This document shows positions 16,162 through 24,607 of a stretch of DNA of 64,000 bases, in pieces; position 1 is the stretch's first letter; each line of letters begins with the position of its first letter. A program made the translations under genes and the position numbers. The stretch lies in NCBI RefSeq assembly GCF_029167105.1, contig NZ_JARFML010000008.1, positions 186,001-250,000 of the forward strand. Reading direction: 5' to 3'. Origin of the DNA: Bradyrhizobium yuanmingense. GTDB lineage: Bacteria > Pseudomonadota > Alphaproteobacteria > Rhizobiales > Xanthobacteraceae. Below the pieces are notes generated by a model, which was not told the origin of the DNA, did no database searches, and was given only the letters and a program-made list of their open reading frames with translations.

Positions 16162-17982
16162 TCAGTGCATGAAGCCGCGACGGTTGCCGCCATTGTTCAT
16201 GCTCGGCGCCTGGTTCATCGACTGCCGGAAGTTGTTGTTGCTGCTGACCATGCGGTTCGGCATCGTGTTGAGCTGCGGGCGGTTGGTCTGCACGTTGGTC
16301 TGCACCTGCACCTTGTTGACCGGGGTAATGTTGGGCTTCACGATGCCGGTGTTGCCGTTGTTGACGCGGATCGGCTGGTTCTGCGTCTGAACGTTGACCG
16401 GCCTCACGTCGATCTTGGTGCCGCCTTTGCCGACATTCACCGGCATGCTCACGATCTTGGGCGGAGAGCCGTTGCCGGCATTGTTGCCGCCGTTCTGCGG
16501 CTTGTTGGTCCCAGGCAGGGTCACGATCTTGCCGATGCCGACCTTGCCGTTGATCGTGTTGGTCGGCGCAGGCAGCGTGACGATCTTGCTCGGGGTCTGC
16601 GGCGGCGTGCCGTTCTGCGGGTTCGGCTGGTTGTTGCCCGCAGGCAGGGTGACGATCTGTCCGCCATTGCCGAGCTTGCCGACGACATTGCCGTCGAGCG
16701 GCTTCTGCACGACCGGCAGATTCCCGTTCACCTGCGCGCCATTGCCCTGCTGCATCAGCGGCATGGATTTGGGCTGGCCGAGATTGCCGATCTTGATCGT
16801 CGGAGCAATGGTCTGCGGCGCCAGGAACTTGGTCGCTTGCATCAGGGGGATCTGCTTGGGCTGCACCTGCAGCTTCAGCGCGACCTGCGCATAGGGGCTG
16901 TTGCCGTAGCTGTCATAGAAGCTCTTGTAGGCGAGCGGCGAGTTGGCGAGCACCGCCTTGTGCCAGGCCTGCGAGATCAGGATGTTGTTGAGCAGCCAGC
17001 GGATGTGGTCGCACAGCGGGTCGTGCGGGTACATCCGGATGAACTCCTGATAGTACTCCGGCCGGCCCTCGGACACCACGTAGTCATAGGCCTGGCGGGT
17101 GGAGCGGCTCGGCAGGTTGGAGGCCATCTGCACGACCGGCGCTTTCACCGGCGCGCGGTTGGCGGCAACGGCGGTGTCACCGAAGAAGGTGAAGTCGCTC
17201 GTCAATGACGAGCTCTCCCACGGAATCTGCGCGCCGCTGGTGGTCTGGTTGACCTGCAGGCGCACGCGCTTGAACAGCTGCTCGATCGGCACGTTGGGCT
17301 CGCGCGCGACGTTCAGGAAGGCCTGTGTGTAGGGGCTGTGGCCATTGGTACCGTCGAGCGCCTCGGCACCTGGCGCGGTCGAGTAGCCGACGATCGAGCC
17401 GTTCGGCGCATCGACGATGGCGAGGCCGCGGCCGGCGTCGTTGATTTCAGGGAACGGGTTGTTGCGGCAGGCATCGAGGATGACGATGCGCATGCGGCTC
17501 GGGATGGTCTCCAGCGTCGACATCACGTCGACGAGGCGCAGCGAATTGTTGACGAGCTCGGTGGGGCTCGAGACCTTGGCGTCGACCGGAACGAGATAGT
17601 TCTCGCCGGCGAGCTGCACGCCGTGGCCGGCGTAATAGACCATCGCGACCGTGTTCGGACCGCGCGAGGCGACCTTGGCGGAGAAGTCCTGGACGACGCG
17701 GAGCATGTCGTTCTGGGTCAAGTCGGTCGCGGCGACCACTTCGAACCCGGCGGAGTTCAGGAACTGCGCCATCGACTGGGCGTCATCGTCGGGATTCGCA
17801 AGCTGCGGCGCGTTCTGGTAGTTCGCATTGCCGATCACCAGCGCCACCCGCTGCTCCGGGCCTTGCAGCGCAGTGGGGGCAGGCTGCACCGGGGCGACTT
17901 GCGCGGAAACGGGCCCGCAGGCGAAGCCGAACAGGCTTCCGAGCAGGCTCGCTGTCATGAAAAAGGGCTTTAGGCGGAACAT
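16162..17982 (-). CDS. Secreted caspase-fold (peptidase C14) protein with Asn/Gln-rich tail
   Basis: A 606-aa exported protein. Residues 1-27 form a signal peptide. The caspase p20-like domain (about 44-260) begins RVALVIGNANYQ and has both catalytic residues, His120 in YYAGHG and Cys172 in DACRNNP, so it should be an active cysteine peptidase of the bacterial metacaspase/orthocaspase group. A linker follows, then about 220 residues of low complexity rich in Asn, Gln, Gly, Pro and Val, with recurring KIVTLPG-like and NVQTNRP-like phrases. AGGAG seven bases upstream sets the ATG. Two dyads at 18059-18099 lie in its promoter region. Confidence 0.87.
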   Translation of the reverse strand: MFRLKPFFMTASLLGSLFGFACGPVSAQVAPVQPAPTALQGPEQRVALVIGNANYQNAPQLANPDDDAQSMAQFLNSAGFEVVAATDLTQNDMLRVVQDFSAKVASRGPNTVAMVYYAGHGVQLAGENYLVPVDAKVSSPTELVNNSLRLVDVMSTLETIPSRMRIVILDACRNNPFPEINDAGRGLAIVDAPNGSIVGYSTAPGAEALDGTNGHSPYTQAFLNVAREPNVPIEQLFKRVRLQVNQTTSGAQIPWESSSLTSDFTFFGDTAVAANRAPVKAPVVQMASNLPSRSTRQAYDYVVSEGRPEYYQEFIRMYPHDPLCDHIRWLLNNILISQAWHKAVLANSPLAYKSFYDSYGNSPYAQVALKLQVQPKQIPLMQATKFLAPQTIAPTIKIGNLGQPKSMPLMQQGNGAQVNGNLPVVQKPLDGNVVGKLGNGGQIVTLPAGNNQPNPQNGTPPQTPSKIVTLPAPTNTINGKVGIGKIVTLPGTNKPQNGGNNAGNGSPPKIVSMPVNVGKGGTKIDVRPVNVQTQNQPIRVNNGNTGIVKPNITPVNKVQVQTNVQTNRPQLNTMPNRMVSSNNNFRQSMNQAPSMNNGGNRRGFMH

Positions 17983-18058
17983 GGCGTGCTCCTTTGGCAC
18001 TCATCTCGATGCGAGATTGGTTGCGGCCAAGCTTGGCTGCGTTCGAGCCTTGCGGTCC

Positions 18059-18099
18059 GTGATCCCCATCACCATCGTCGCCTCCGTGATCTGAATCAC
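18059..18099. promoter_or_regulatory. Tandem GTGAT-N4-ATCAC dyads
   Basis: Two perfect 14-bp dyads, at 18059-18072 and 18086-18099, lie 27 bp apart in the divergent region between the caspase-fold gene and the RbsD/FucU gene. The 5-4-5 layout resembles CRP/FNR-family sites (FixK is TTGAT-N4-ATCAA). The dyads are seen directly; the regulator is inference. Confidence 0.5.
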
Positions 18100-18147
18100 G
18101 CTCGGAACCTGCTATGGTTAGCGATCGATTGGGAGGACGTCCGTCAC

Positions 18148-18591
18148 ATGCTGAAATCGATCGATCCGATCCTGACCCCCGATTTGCTCTGGCTGCTCGC
18201 CGCGATGGGCCATGGCGACGACCTCGTTTTCGTCGATGCCAATCACCCCGCCACCCGGATCGCGCAGAGCACCACCTCGCAGCGCCTGATCCAATTGCCG
18301 GGCATGACGATGGAAACTGCCATCCGCGCCATCATGTCGGTCTATCCGCTCGACGATTTCGGTCCCGATCCGGTGCGTGTGATGATGCCGGTCGACGATC
18401 CCGACGGCGTGCCCGAGGTGCAGCGCGCGGTGCTCGCGGAGATCGCGCGTGCGGCTGGCCGGCCGGTCACGCCCGGCAAGCTCGCGCGACCTGATTTTTA
18501 TCGCGCGGCAGCGGCAGGCTTTGGCGTCGTGCAGGTCGGTGACAGCAGGGGCTATGGCTGCTTCCTGATCCGCAAGGGCGTGATCGGCTAG
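18148..18591 (+). CDS. RbsD/FucU family sugar mutarotase
   Basis: A 147-aa member of the RbsD/FucU family, which interconverts sugar anomers or ring forms (ribose or fucose). It has the N-terminal MLKSIDPILTPDLLWLLAAMGHGD segment (read in part) with the catalytic His of GHGD, DANHPA next, and a C-terminal YGCFLIRKG strand with the conserved tyrosine. GGAGG ten bases upstream sets the start; a longer upstream frame is not supported. The kinase gene follows after 7 bp. The substrate is not known: no sugar transporter or fucose gene is adjacent. Confidence 0.85.
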   Translation: MLKSIDPILTPDLLWLLAAMGHGDDLVFVDANHPATRIAQSTTSQRLIQLPGMTMETAIRAIMSVYPLDDFGPDPVRVMMPVDDPDGVPEVQRAVLAEIARAAGRPVTPGKLARPDFYRAAAAGFGVVQVGDSRGYGCFLIRKGVIG

Positions 18592-18598
18592 GAATATC

Positions 18599-19114
18599 AT
18601 GAAGCATCCATCCTCACTGATCGTGTTCGGCGGCCTTCCAGGTACCGGTAAGACGACGATCGCTCGCGAACTCACCGCCAGGCTGGCGGCGACATATCTT
18701 CGTATCGATGCGATCGAGCAGCCGTTGCGGGACGCTGGTCTCATCGTCGGCGCAGCCGGCTATGCCGTTGCCAACACGCTCGCTGCCGAAAACCTCAAGC
18801 TCGGGCGCATCGTTATCGCCGACTGCGTCAATCCCGTGCTGGCAAGCCGCGTCGCATGGCGGCAGACTGCCTTGCGGACCGGCGCATGCATCGTCGAGAT
18901 CGAAGTGATTTGCAGCGAACCGGCGTTACACCGGCAGCGCGTGGAAAACCGGCTGCCCGACATTGACGGTCACAAGGTTCCAACCTGGGATGACGTCGTG
19001 AGCCGGACTTATGAGCCGTGGGATCGGGAGCACTTGGTGCTCGATACGGCCGAGAGTTCGCTCGACCATGTCCTGGACCGCGTCGAAGCACATGTGCGCG
19101 ACAAGATCGGCTAG
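18599..19114 (+). CDS. P-loop AAA/kinase-like ATPase
   Basis: A 171-aa single-domain P-loop protein of the adenylate/gluconate-kinase-like zeta-toxin/AAA_33 type. The Walker A motif GLPGTGKTT is at residues 12-20, a DAIEQ segment that may act like Walker B or substrate binder is near 38, and an Arg-rich lid-like segment (HRQRVENRL) is near 119. It probably phosphorylates a small metabolite. AGGA six bases upstream supports the start. Tight coupling with the mutarotase gene suggests a sugar substrate; that is inference. Confidence 0.72.
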   Translation: MKHPSSLIVFGGLPGTGKTTIARELTARLAATYLRIDAIEQPLRDAGLIVGAAGYAVANTLAAENLKLGRIVIADCVNPVLASRVAWRQTALRTGACIVEIEVICSEPALHRQRVENRLPDIDGHKVPTWDDVVSRTYEPWDREHLVLDTAESSLDHVLDRVEAHVRDKIG

Positions 19115-19199
19115 TCGTCTTGCTGGCGTTTGGTGGGACGAAACGCCTCGCACTCGAATTTGAGTGGCCTTCTCGCATCCGCCTGTCTATCGTCGATTC

Positions 19200-19559
19200 A
19201 TGTCTCGCCTTCTGTGTCTCTTCGTTGCTGTCGTCCTGTCGCTGCTGCCTGCCGTCGCGCCCGCCGAGCCCGTGCAAAAGCGTCCCAAGCCGGTCTGGAA
19301 GGGCTACGGCTTCCTGCCGGGCTATCGGCAGCCGCTCAGCAACAGCATTCCGCTCTACAAGCAGAAAGACGCCATGCGCCGCCTGTCGCGCGCCGACCGG
19401 CGCCATTGGTACATCGACCCGGTTCCGCAATATTACCGCTGGGACGGCGAGTGGCACTATTTCGGCCGCCCCGGGTTCAACGGCGGCCGCTACAATGGCG
19501 GCAGCTTCGGCCCGTGCTGGACGCGCACGCCGATCGGTCCGATCTGGAATTGCGGGTGA
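19200..19559 (+). CDS. Small secreted protein, uncharacterised
   Basis: A 119-aa protein with a clear signal peptide (residues about 1-23, ending PAVAPAEP). The mature part is aromatic and Gly/Arg-rich: GYGFLPGYRQP, HWYIDPVPQYYRWDGEWHYF and FGPCWTRTPIGPIWNCG with two cysteines at the end. I do not recognise a domain; such short Trp/Tyr-rich periplasmic proteins are common in Bradyrhizobium. The start at 19200 removes 12 residues that would spoil the signal peptide. Confidence 0.6.
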   Translation: MSRLLCLFVAVVLSLLPAVAPAEPVQKRPKPVWKGYGFLPGYRQPLSNSIPLYKQKDAMRRLSRADRRHWYIDPVPQYYRWDGEWHYFGRPGFNGGRYNGGSFGPCWTRTPIGPIWNCG

Positions 19560-19577
19560 GGCGCTGACGTCGCCTAC

Positions 19578-19658
19578 GCGTCATTGCGAGCGCAGCGTGC
19601 AATCCAGAATCCTTCCGCGGAGACAGCCTGGATTGCTTCGCTCCGCTCGCAACGACGA
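19578..19658. repeat. Dispersed inverted repeat (TGCGAGCG...GCAATCCAG family)
   Basis: CGTCATTGCGAGCGCAGCG and GCAATCCAG on the left mirror CTGGATTGC and CGCTCCGCTCGCAACGACG on the right. A typical intergenic palindromic element, lying between two convergent genes. Confidence 0.7.
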
Positions 19659-19678
19659 TGTGGCGAGTGCGCGCTCTC

Positions 19679-21103
19679 TTACGAAAAGAACGCGATCTTC
19701 TCGGCCTGGGTCATGCGGCGGATCGGGGCGAGCGGGTCGTTGGCCGGTGCGCGGGGTTTTTGCAGGATGCCGCTGGCGAGGATGGTGGCGCCGAGCGAGG
19801 CGTCGGACATGGACGCGGGCAGCGGCGAGGGCATCGGCAGCGTCGCGGTCGGCGTTGCCGCCAATGATGCTGCGGCCGCCATGGCCGGCGCCTGCTGCTC
19901 CATCACTTCGGCGGCGGCTTCCGCGATGGCGTCGGTGAGGCGCGCGAGCGAGTCCAGCGCGATCGGCGCGTCTGCGGCGGGCTCTTCGGCGATGGCTGCG
20001 AGGACAGGCTCGGCTGCGACCGGCTCCGGCTGTTCGGTGGCAATGGGCGCCACGAGATCCGAGAGCGCCGGCTCCGGCGTCGCGGCTGCCATCTCCACCG
20101 GCTCGATGATCTCGTCGAACTCGGGATCGGGCGCGGCCATCTCCATCGCAATGGCCTCGAGGATGGCTTCGTCCTCAGCCTCGGCTGCGGCGTCGAGCGC
20201 GAACTCCTCGCTGACTTCCGTCAAGGCCTCCGGCTGAGCGGCCGGCTCTTCAAACGCGACGGCTTCGAACTCGGCCTCATCAGGCGCGAGGTTTTCGAGC
20301 GCCGCGCTTTCGGCAGGGATCTGGCTTTCGGCCGCGCCCCCCTCGGCGGCAGCCGCGTCCATGGCCTGCTCGGCCATGGCGGAGGTTTCAACGACGGCCG
20401 CTGCTTCGACGGCCGCATCGAGTTCCGGAGCTGCTGCGATCTCTTCGCGCATCTCCGTAAAACCCACGGATGCATCGCCCGCCATCGCCGCCGTCTCGAC
20501 GGGCGAGGCTTCTGCGACTGATGACGGCGCCTCCTGCGCCGGAGCAGGCGCGGCCTGCGGCGTTGCGTCGCCGTCGAGCTGCTCGACCCGGTCCTTCAGC
20601 AGATCGAACGCAGCCTTGAGCTCGACGCGGGGATCGAGGGTCGAGATCTGCCCGCAGGCGGCCTCGATCGAGGCGAGCTGCGAATCAATGAGATCGCAGA
20701 TTCGCCCGTCGGCGCCGATCTCGCGCCAGCGCCAGGAGATCTCCTTGATGATGCGCACCCCGCGCGGGATCGGCGCGAGACTCGCCTCGATCGCGCCGGG
20801 ATCGACCGCGGCGAGTGCGATCGTCTCGGCCTCGCGGATGGCGCGGCGGATCTCGACCAGCGCCTCGGGCAGGCGGTCCTCGACCACCGGTTGCCGCTGT
20901 GCCGCAAGGGTTTCCTCGATTTTGGCGACCGCATCCAGCACCATGCGAGTGTCGGCATTGCGGTTGCGCTTGGCATATTCGCCGAGGAACCAGCGGCCGC
21001 GCGCGGTCTCCATGAAGGCTTCGCGGATCGCGTCGTAATCCTGCTCGTTCGGCGCGGCCGCGCGGGCAGACATGGGCGAGAGGGCGAATGCTTCGTTGGC
21101 CAT
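19679..21103 (-). CDS. Uncharacterised protein with conserved N-terminal domain and acidic Ala/Glu tail
   Basis: A 474-aa soluble protein. Residues about 15-190 form a helical domain beginning DYDAIREAFMETARGRWFLGEYAKR, read in part, with a basic region KRNRNADT. From about 200 to 440 it is an acidic, Ala/Glu/Pro-rich low-complexity stretch. It ends in a short conserved-looking piece, DPLAPIRRMTQAEKIAFFS. The middle is probably disordered, linking an N-terminal fold and a C-terminal peptide motif. I do not recognise the family with certainty. The start at 21103 (MANEAFALS) was chosen over an upstream ATG because the conserved part follows closely. Confidence 0.65.
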   Translation of the reverse strand: MANEAFALSPMSARAAAPNEQDYDAIREAFMETARGRWFLGEYAKRNRNADTRMVLDAVAKIEETLAAQRQPVVEDRLPEALVEIRRAIREAETIALAAVDPGAIEASLAPIPRGVRIIKEISWRWREIGADGRICDLIDSQLASIEAACGQISTLDPRVELKAAFDLLKDRVEQLDGDATPQAAPAPAQEAPSSVAEASPVETAAMAGDASVGFTEMREEIAAAPELDAAVEAAAVVETSAMAEQAMDAAAAEGGAAESQIPAESAALENLAPDEAEFEAVAFEEPAAQPEALTEVSEEFALDAAAEAEDEAILEAIAMEMAAPDPEFDEIIEPVEMAAATPEPALSDLVAPIATEQPEPVAAEPVLAAIAEEPAADAPIALDSLARLTDAIAEAAAEVMEQQAPAMAAAASLAATPTATLPMPSPLPASMSDASLGATILASGILQKPRAPANDPLAPIRRMTQAEKIAFFS

Positions 21104-21178
21104 GACAATCTCGTCGCGCAAATCAGTGCGCGTTACTGTAACGATCACCACGATATCGACCGAATCGCAATTGGTTTG

Positions 21179-22375
21179 ATGCAGTCCGAATCACAAATCC
21201 CCATCGCGGCAGCGACGAAGCGGCGATTCGCCGTGAGCCTCGCCGTATTCTATTCGGCCTTCTTTGCGGTCCTGGGCACGCATGTGCCGTTCTTCCCGGT
21301 CTGGCTGAAGGCGATCGGCATCGACGCTGTCTGGATCGGCATCATCGCCGCGCTGCCGGCGATCACGCGCTTCACCACGCTGCCGCAAGTGACCGCCTTC
21401 GCCGAAAAGCGACAGGCCATTCGCGCCGCCATCATGGTGTCGGCGCTGGCCACTGCGATCGGATTTACGATGGTCGGCCTGCAGCAGCAGCCGCTGGCGC
21501 TGTTCCTGATCTATGCGCTGACCTGCATGGTGTGGACGCCGACGATGCCGCTGACCGATGCCTATGCGTTGCGCGGTGTCGCCCGCTACGGGCTCGATTA
21601 CGGACCCCTGCGGCTGTGGGGGTCGGCGGCGTTTGCCGCCGGCTCGCTCGCCTGCGGCTATCTCGTCGACGTCATTGCTCCGCGCGACCTGATCTGGGTC
21701 ATCGTGGCTTGGGCCGTCGTCGCGGTTCTCGCCAGCCTGCTGCTGCAGCCGCTCGACGATCTCGGGCGGAGGACGACGGAGCGGCATGCCGGCAAGCCGC
21801 TGCTGCGCGATGCAGCCTTCTGGGCCGTGATCGCATCGGCGGCGCTGATCCAGAGCAGTCACATCGCCTTCTACACCTTCTCGGCCATCAACTGGCAGCT
21901 CCAAGGCATCAGCGGGCTGACCATCGCGGTGCTGTGGACGCTGGGCATCATGGCAGAGATCGTCGTGTTCGCGCTGTCGCCGCGCTTCTCGCTGCAGCCG
22001 TCCACGCTGATAGCCATCGGCGGCGTGATCGCCGTGCTGCGCTGGATCGTCACCGCGAGCGAGCCGCCGCTCGTGCTGCTCGCGATCGCCCAGCTCGGCC
22101 ACGGCTTCAGCTTCGGCCTGACCATCGTCGGCACCATGAACCTTCTGGTGCAGCGCGTGCCGTCGCATCATATCGCGCGCGGGCAGGGCTATTACGCCGC
22201 CTGCAACGGGCTCCTGGGGGCGGCGACCTCGATCGCATCAGGCGCGCTCTACGCCCGCATCGGCGACAATGTCTATTACGTCATGGCGGCGATGGCCGCT
22301 GCCGGTGCCATCCTGATCTGGTCGGCGCGGCATCGCCTCACGGCTCAGCCCCAGAGCGAAGCGTCCGGCGGGTAG
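21179..22375 (+). CDS. MFS transporter (MFS_1-like, HcaT-type)
   Basis: A 398-aa permease of the major facilitator superfamily, with about 12 hydrophobic segments starting at residue 17. The N-terminal FFAVLGTHVPFFPVWL and the RLWGSAAFAAGSLACGYLVD loop are typical of the subgroup near 3-phenylpropionate and nucleoside permeases. The 3' end overlaps the convergent dipeptide epimerase gene by 31 bp. Its substrate is unknown; a link with peptide or aromatic-acid uptake is only suggested by context. Confidence 0.85.
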   Translation: MQSESQIPIAAATKRRFAVSLAVFYSAFFAVLGTHVPFFPVWLKAIGIDAVWIGIIAALPAITRFTTLPQVTAFAEKRQAIRAAIMVSALATAIGFTMVGLQQQPLALFLIYALTCMVWTPTMPLTDAYALRGVARYGLDYGPLRLWGSAAFAAGSLACGYLVDVIAPRDLIWVIVAWAVVAVLASLLLQPLDDLGRRTTERHAGKPLLRDAAFWAVIASAALIQSSHIAFYTFSAINWQLQGISGLTIAVLWTLGIMAEIVVFALSPRFSLQPSTLIAIGGVIAVLRWIVTASEPPLVLLAIAQLGHGFSFGLTIVGTMNLLVQRVPSHHIARGQGYYAACNGLLGAATSIASGALYARIGDNVYYVMAAMAAAGAILIWSARHRLTAQPQSEASGG

Positions 22376-23340
22376 ACCAGGCTGCCGTCATAACGCAGGC
22401 CGTGGTCGCGGTCGCGCACCAGCAGCAAGGGGCCGTCGAGATCGACGAAGCGCGACTGCGGCGTCACCAGCATCGCCGGCGCCATCGACAGCGAGCTCGC
22501 GACCATGCAGCCGATCATGATCTCGAAGCCGAGCGCCCGGGCAGCATCGGCCATGGCCAGCGCCTCGGTGAGGCCGCCGGTCTTGTCGAGCTTGATGTTC
22601 ACGGCGTCGTAGCGTTCGCGCAAGGGCGCGAGCGAAGCGCGGTCGTGCACGCTCTCGTCGGCGCAGACCGCGAGGGGGCGCCTGATCCGCGCCAAGGCTT
22701 GGTCGCGGCCTGCCGGCAGCGGCTGCTCCACCAGGGTGACGCCGGCGGCGGCGCAGGCGGCGAGATTGGCTTCCAGATCGGCCTCGGTCCAGGCCTCATT
22801 GGCATCGACGATCAGCTCGGCCTCAGGGGCGGCCTTGCGCACGGCCGCGATGCGCTCGGGATCGCCGTCGCCGCCGAGCTTGATCTTGAGCAGCGGACGG
22901 TGCGCCGCTTTGGCGGTCGCCACGGCCATGGCCTCGGGTGTCCCTAACGAAATCGTGTAGGCCGTGGTGCGCTCCACCGGGGCCGGGCGGCCCAGCAGGT
23001 TCCAGGCGCGCACGCCGGCCGCCTTGGCCTCGAGGTCGATCAGGGCGCAATCCAGGGCGTTGCGGGCCGCGCCTGATGGCATTGCGGCCTGGAGGGTCTC
23101 TCGCGTCAGCCCGCCCGCGACGGCCTCCTGCATGGCCTGGATCGCGGCCAGCGTCGCCTCCGGCGTCTCGCCGTAGCGGGGATAGGGCACGCATTCGCCG
23201 CGGCCGGTCAGGCCGTCCCGGCTGACCTCCGCCACGACGGTGACGGCCTCGGTCTTGGCGCCCCGGCTGATGGTAAAGCTGCCGGCGATCGGGAAGCGCT
23301 CGATTCGCGCCGCCAGAGACACAAGTTTGCTGGAAGTCAT
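22345..23340 (-). CDS. Dipeptide epimerase (enolase superfamily, YcjG/AEE-like)
   Basis: A 331-aa enolase-superfamily enzyme of the muconate-lactonizing subgroup. Catalytic bases are the K-x-K pair Lys152/Lys154 (LLKIKLGG) and the Lys of NIKLDK (about 250-253). Metal ligands are Asp179 (VDANEAW), Glu205 (EQPLP) and Asp228 (CADES). These match L-Ala-D/L-Glu epimerases, which act in murein-peptide recycling; other dipeptides are possible. The upstream divergent gap (23341-23471) to the Mla operon holds an imperfect dyad TAGTTAC-N5-GCAACTA at 23369-23387. Confidence 0.87.
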   Translation of the reverse strand: MTSSKLVSLAARIERFPIAGSFTISRGAKTEAVTVVAEVSRDGLTGRGECVPYPRYGETPEATLAAIQAMQEAVAGGLTRETLQAAMPSGAARNALDCALIDLEAKAAGVRAWNLLGRPAPVERTTAYTISLGTPEAMAVATAKAAHRPLLKIKLGGDGDPERIAAVRKAAPEAELIVDANEAWTEADLEANLAACAAAGVTLVEQPLPAGRDQALARIRRPLAVCADESVHDRASLAPLRERYDAVNIKLDKTGGLTEALAMADAARALGFEIMIGCMVASSLSMAPAMLVTPQSRFVDLDGPLLLVRDRDHGLRYDGSLVYPPDASLWG

Positions 23341-23368
23341 TTTGAACTCTGGCGAAATCTGAACCTGC

Positions 23369-23387
23369 TAGTTACCTCTAGCAACTA
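23369..23387. promoter_or_regulatory. Imperfect dyad between dipeptide epimerase and Mla operon
   Basis: TAGTTAC, five bases, GCAACTA: 7-bp arms with one mismatch, 29 bp before the epimerase start and 85 bp before the Mla operon. It may be an operator for either gene. Confidence 0.3.
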
Positions 23388-23471
23388 ACATTAACCCCTT
23401 GGGGATACCTTCTCTGGGTAAGGGCGCGTGCGCAACCATCTGATTTTCTCCGCCCCGGCGCGGGAGCGGAC

Positions 23472-24605
23472 ATGAGTGGCGATCCGAAGCTGGAACGGAT
23501 TGCCAAGGGCAACGCGCTGGCACTGTGCGCCACCGGCACCTGGACCGCGAGCTTTGCGCCGGTCCTGGAGCAGATGGTGACTGAGGCCGAGAAGCTCGCA
23601 GGCACCCCGCAAAGGATCTTCATCGACGTCTCCGAGGTCGCCAAGCTCGACACGTTCGGCGCCTGGCTGATCGAGCGGCTGCGCCGCAGCCTGACCCAAG
23701 GTGCCGTCGAAGCGCAGATCGCGGGCCTCTCCGCCAATTATTCCAGCCTCGTGGACGAGGTGCGGCGGGTCAGGGCGACGGCCATGGTCGACAGCAACCC
23801 GATCACCATCTCCGGCATGCTGGAGCAGATCGGACGGGCCGTGGCCGGCGTCGCCGGCACGGTGGCGGGCCTCGTCGACATGCTGGGCGCCGTGCTCGCG
23901 GCGTGGTTTCGTGTTCTGATCCATCCGCGCTCGTTCCGCCTGACCTCGACCGTGCATCACATGGAGCAGGTCTGCTGGCGCGCGGTGCCGATCATCGTGC
24001 TGATCACCTTCCTGATCGGTTGCATCATCGCGCAACAGGGCATCTTCCATTTCCGCCGCTTCGGCGCCGACATCTTCGTCGTCGACATGCTCGGCGTGCT
24101 GGTGCTGCGCGAGATCGGCGTGCTGCTGGTCGCGATCATGGTCGCCGGCCGCTCCGGCAGCGCCTATACCGCCGAGCTCGGCTCGATGAAGATGCGCGAG
24201 GAGATCGACGCGCTGCGCACCATGGGGTTCGATCCGATCGAGGTCCTGGTGCTGCCGCGGATGATGGCGCTGGTGCTGGCGCTGCCGATCCTCGCATTCC
24301 TCGGCGCCATGGCTGCGCTCTATGGCGGCGGTCTGGTGGCCTGGCTCTATGGCGGCGTTCAGCCCGAGGCCTTCCTGCTGCGCCTGCGCGATGCCATCTC
24401 GATCGACCATTTCATCGTCGGCATCGTCAAGGCGCCGGTGATGGCCGCCGTGATCGGCATCGTCGCCTGCGTCGAAGGGCTCGCCGTGCAGGGCAGCGCG
24501 GAATCGCTGGGTCAGCACACCACCGCGTCGGTGGTGAAAGGCATCTTCTTCGTCATCGTCATGGACGGCATCTTCGCCATCTTCTTCGCCTCGATCGGGA
24601 TGTGA
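23472..24605 (+). CDS. mlaE: STAS-MlaE fusion, lipid ABC transporter permease
   Basis: A 377-aa permease. Residues 1-100 are a STAS-like domain with the fold of MlaB (IFIDVSEVAKLDTFGAWLIERLRR, read in part). Residues about 150-377 are the MlaE permease, with GSGSAYTAELGSMKMREEIDALRTMG-type loop (read in part) that contacts the ATPase. MlaE works in the inner membrane with MlaF and the MCE protein MlaD to move phospholipids between membranes. The fused STAS replaces a separate MlaB. GGGAG six bases upstream sets the start; mlaF begins 2 bp after the stop. Confidence 0.92.
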   Translation: MSGDPKLERIAKGNALALCATGTWTASFAPVLEQMVTEAEKLAGTPQRIFIDVSEVAKLDTFGAWLIERLRRSLTQGAVEAQIAGLSANYSSLVDEVRRVRATAMVDSNPITISGMLEQIGRAVAGVAGTVAGLVDMLGAVLAAWFRVLIHPRSFRLTSTVHHMEQVCWRAVPIIVLITFLIGCIIAQQGIFHFRRFGADIFVVDMLGVLVLREIGVLLVAIMVAGRSGSAYTAELGSMKMREEIDALRTMGFDPIEVLVLPRMMALVLALPILAFLGAMAALYGGGLVAWLYGGVQPEAFLLRLRDAISIDHFIVGIVKAPVMAAVIGIVACVEGLAVQGSAESLGQHTTASVVKGIFFVIVMDGIFAIFFASIGM

Positions 24606-24607
24606 CG

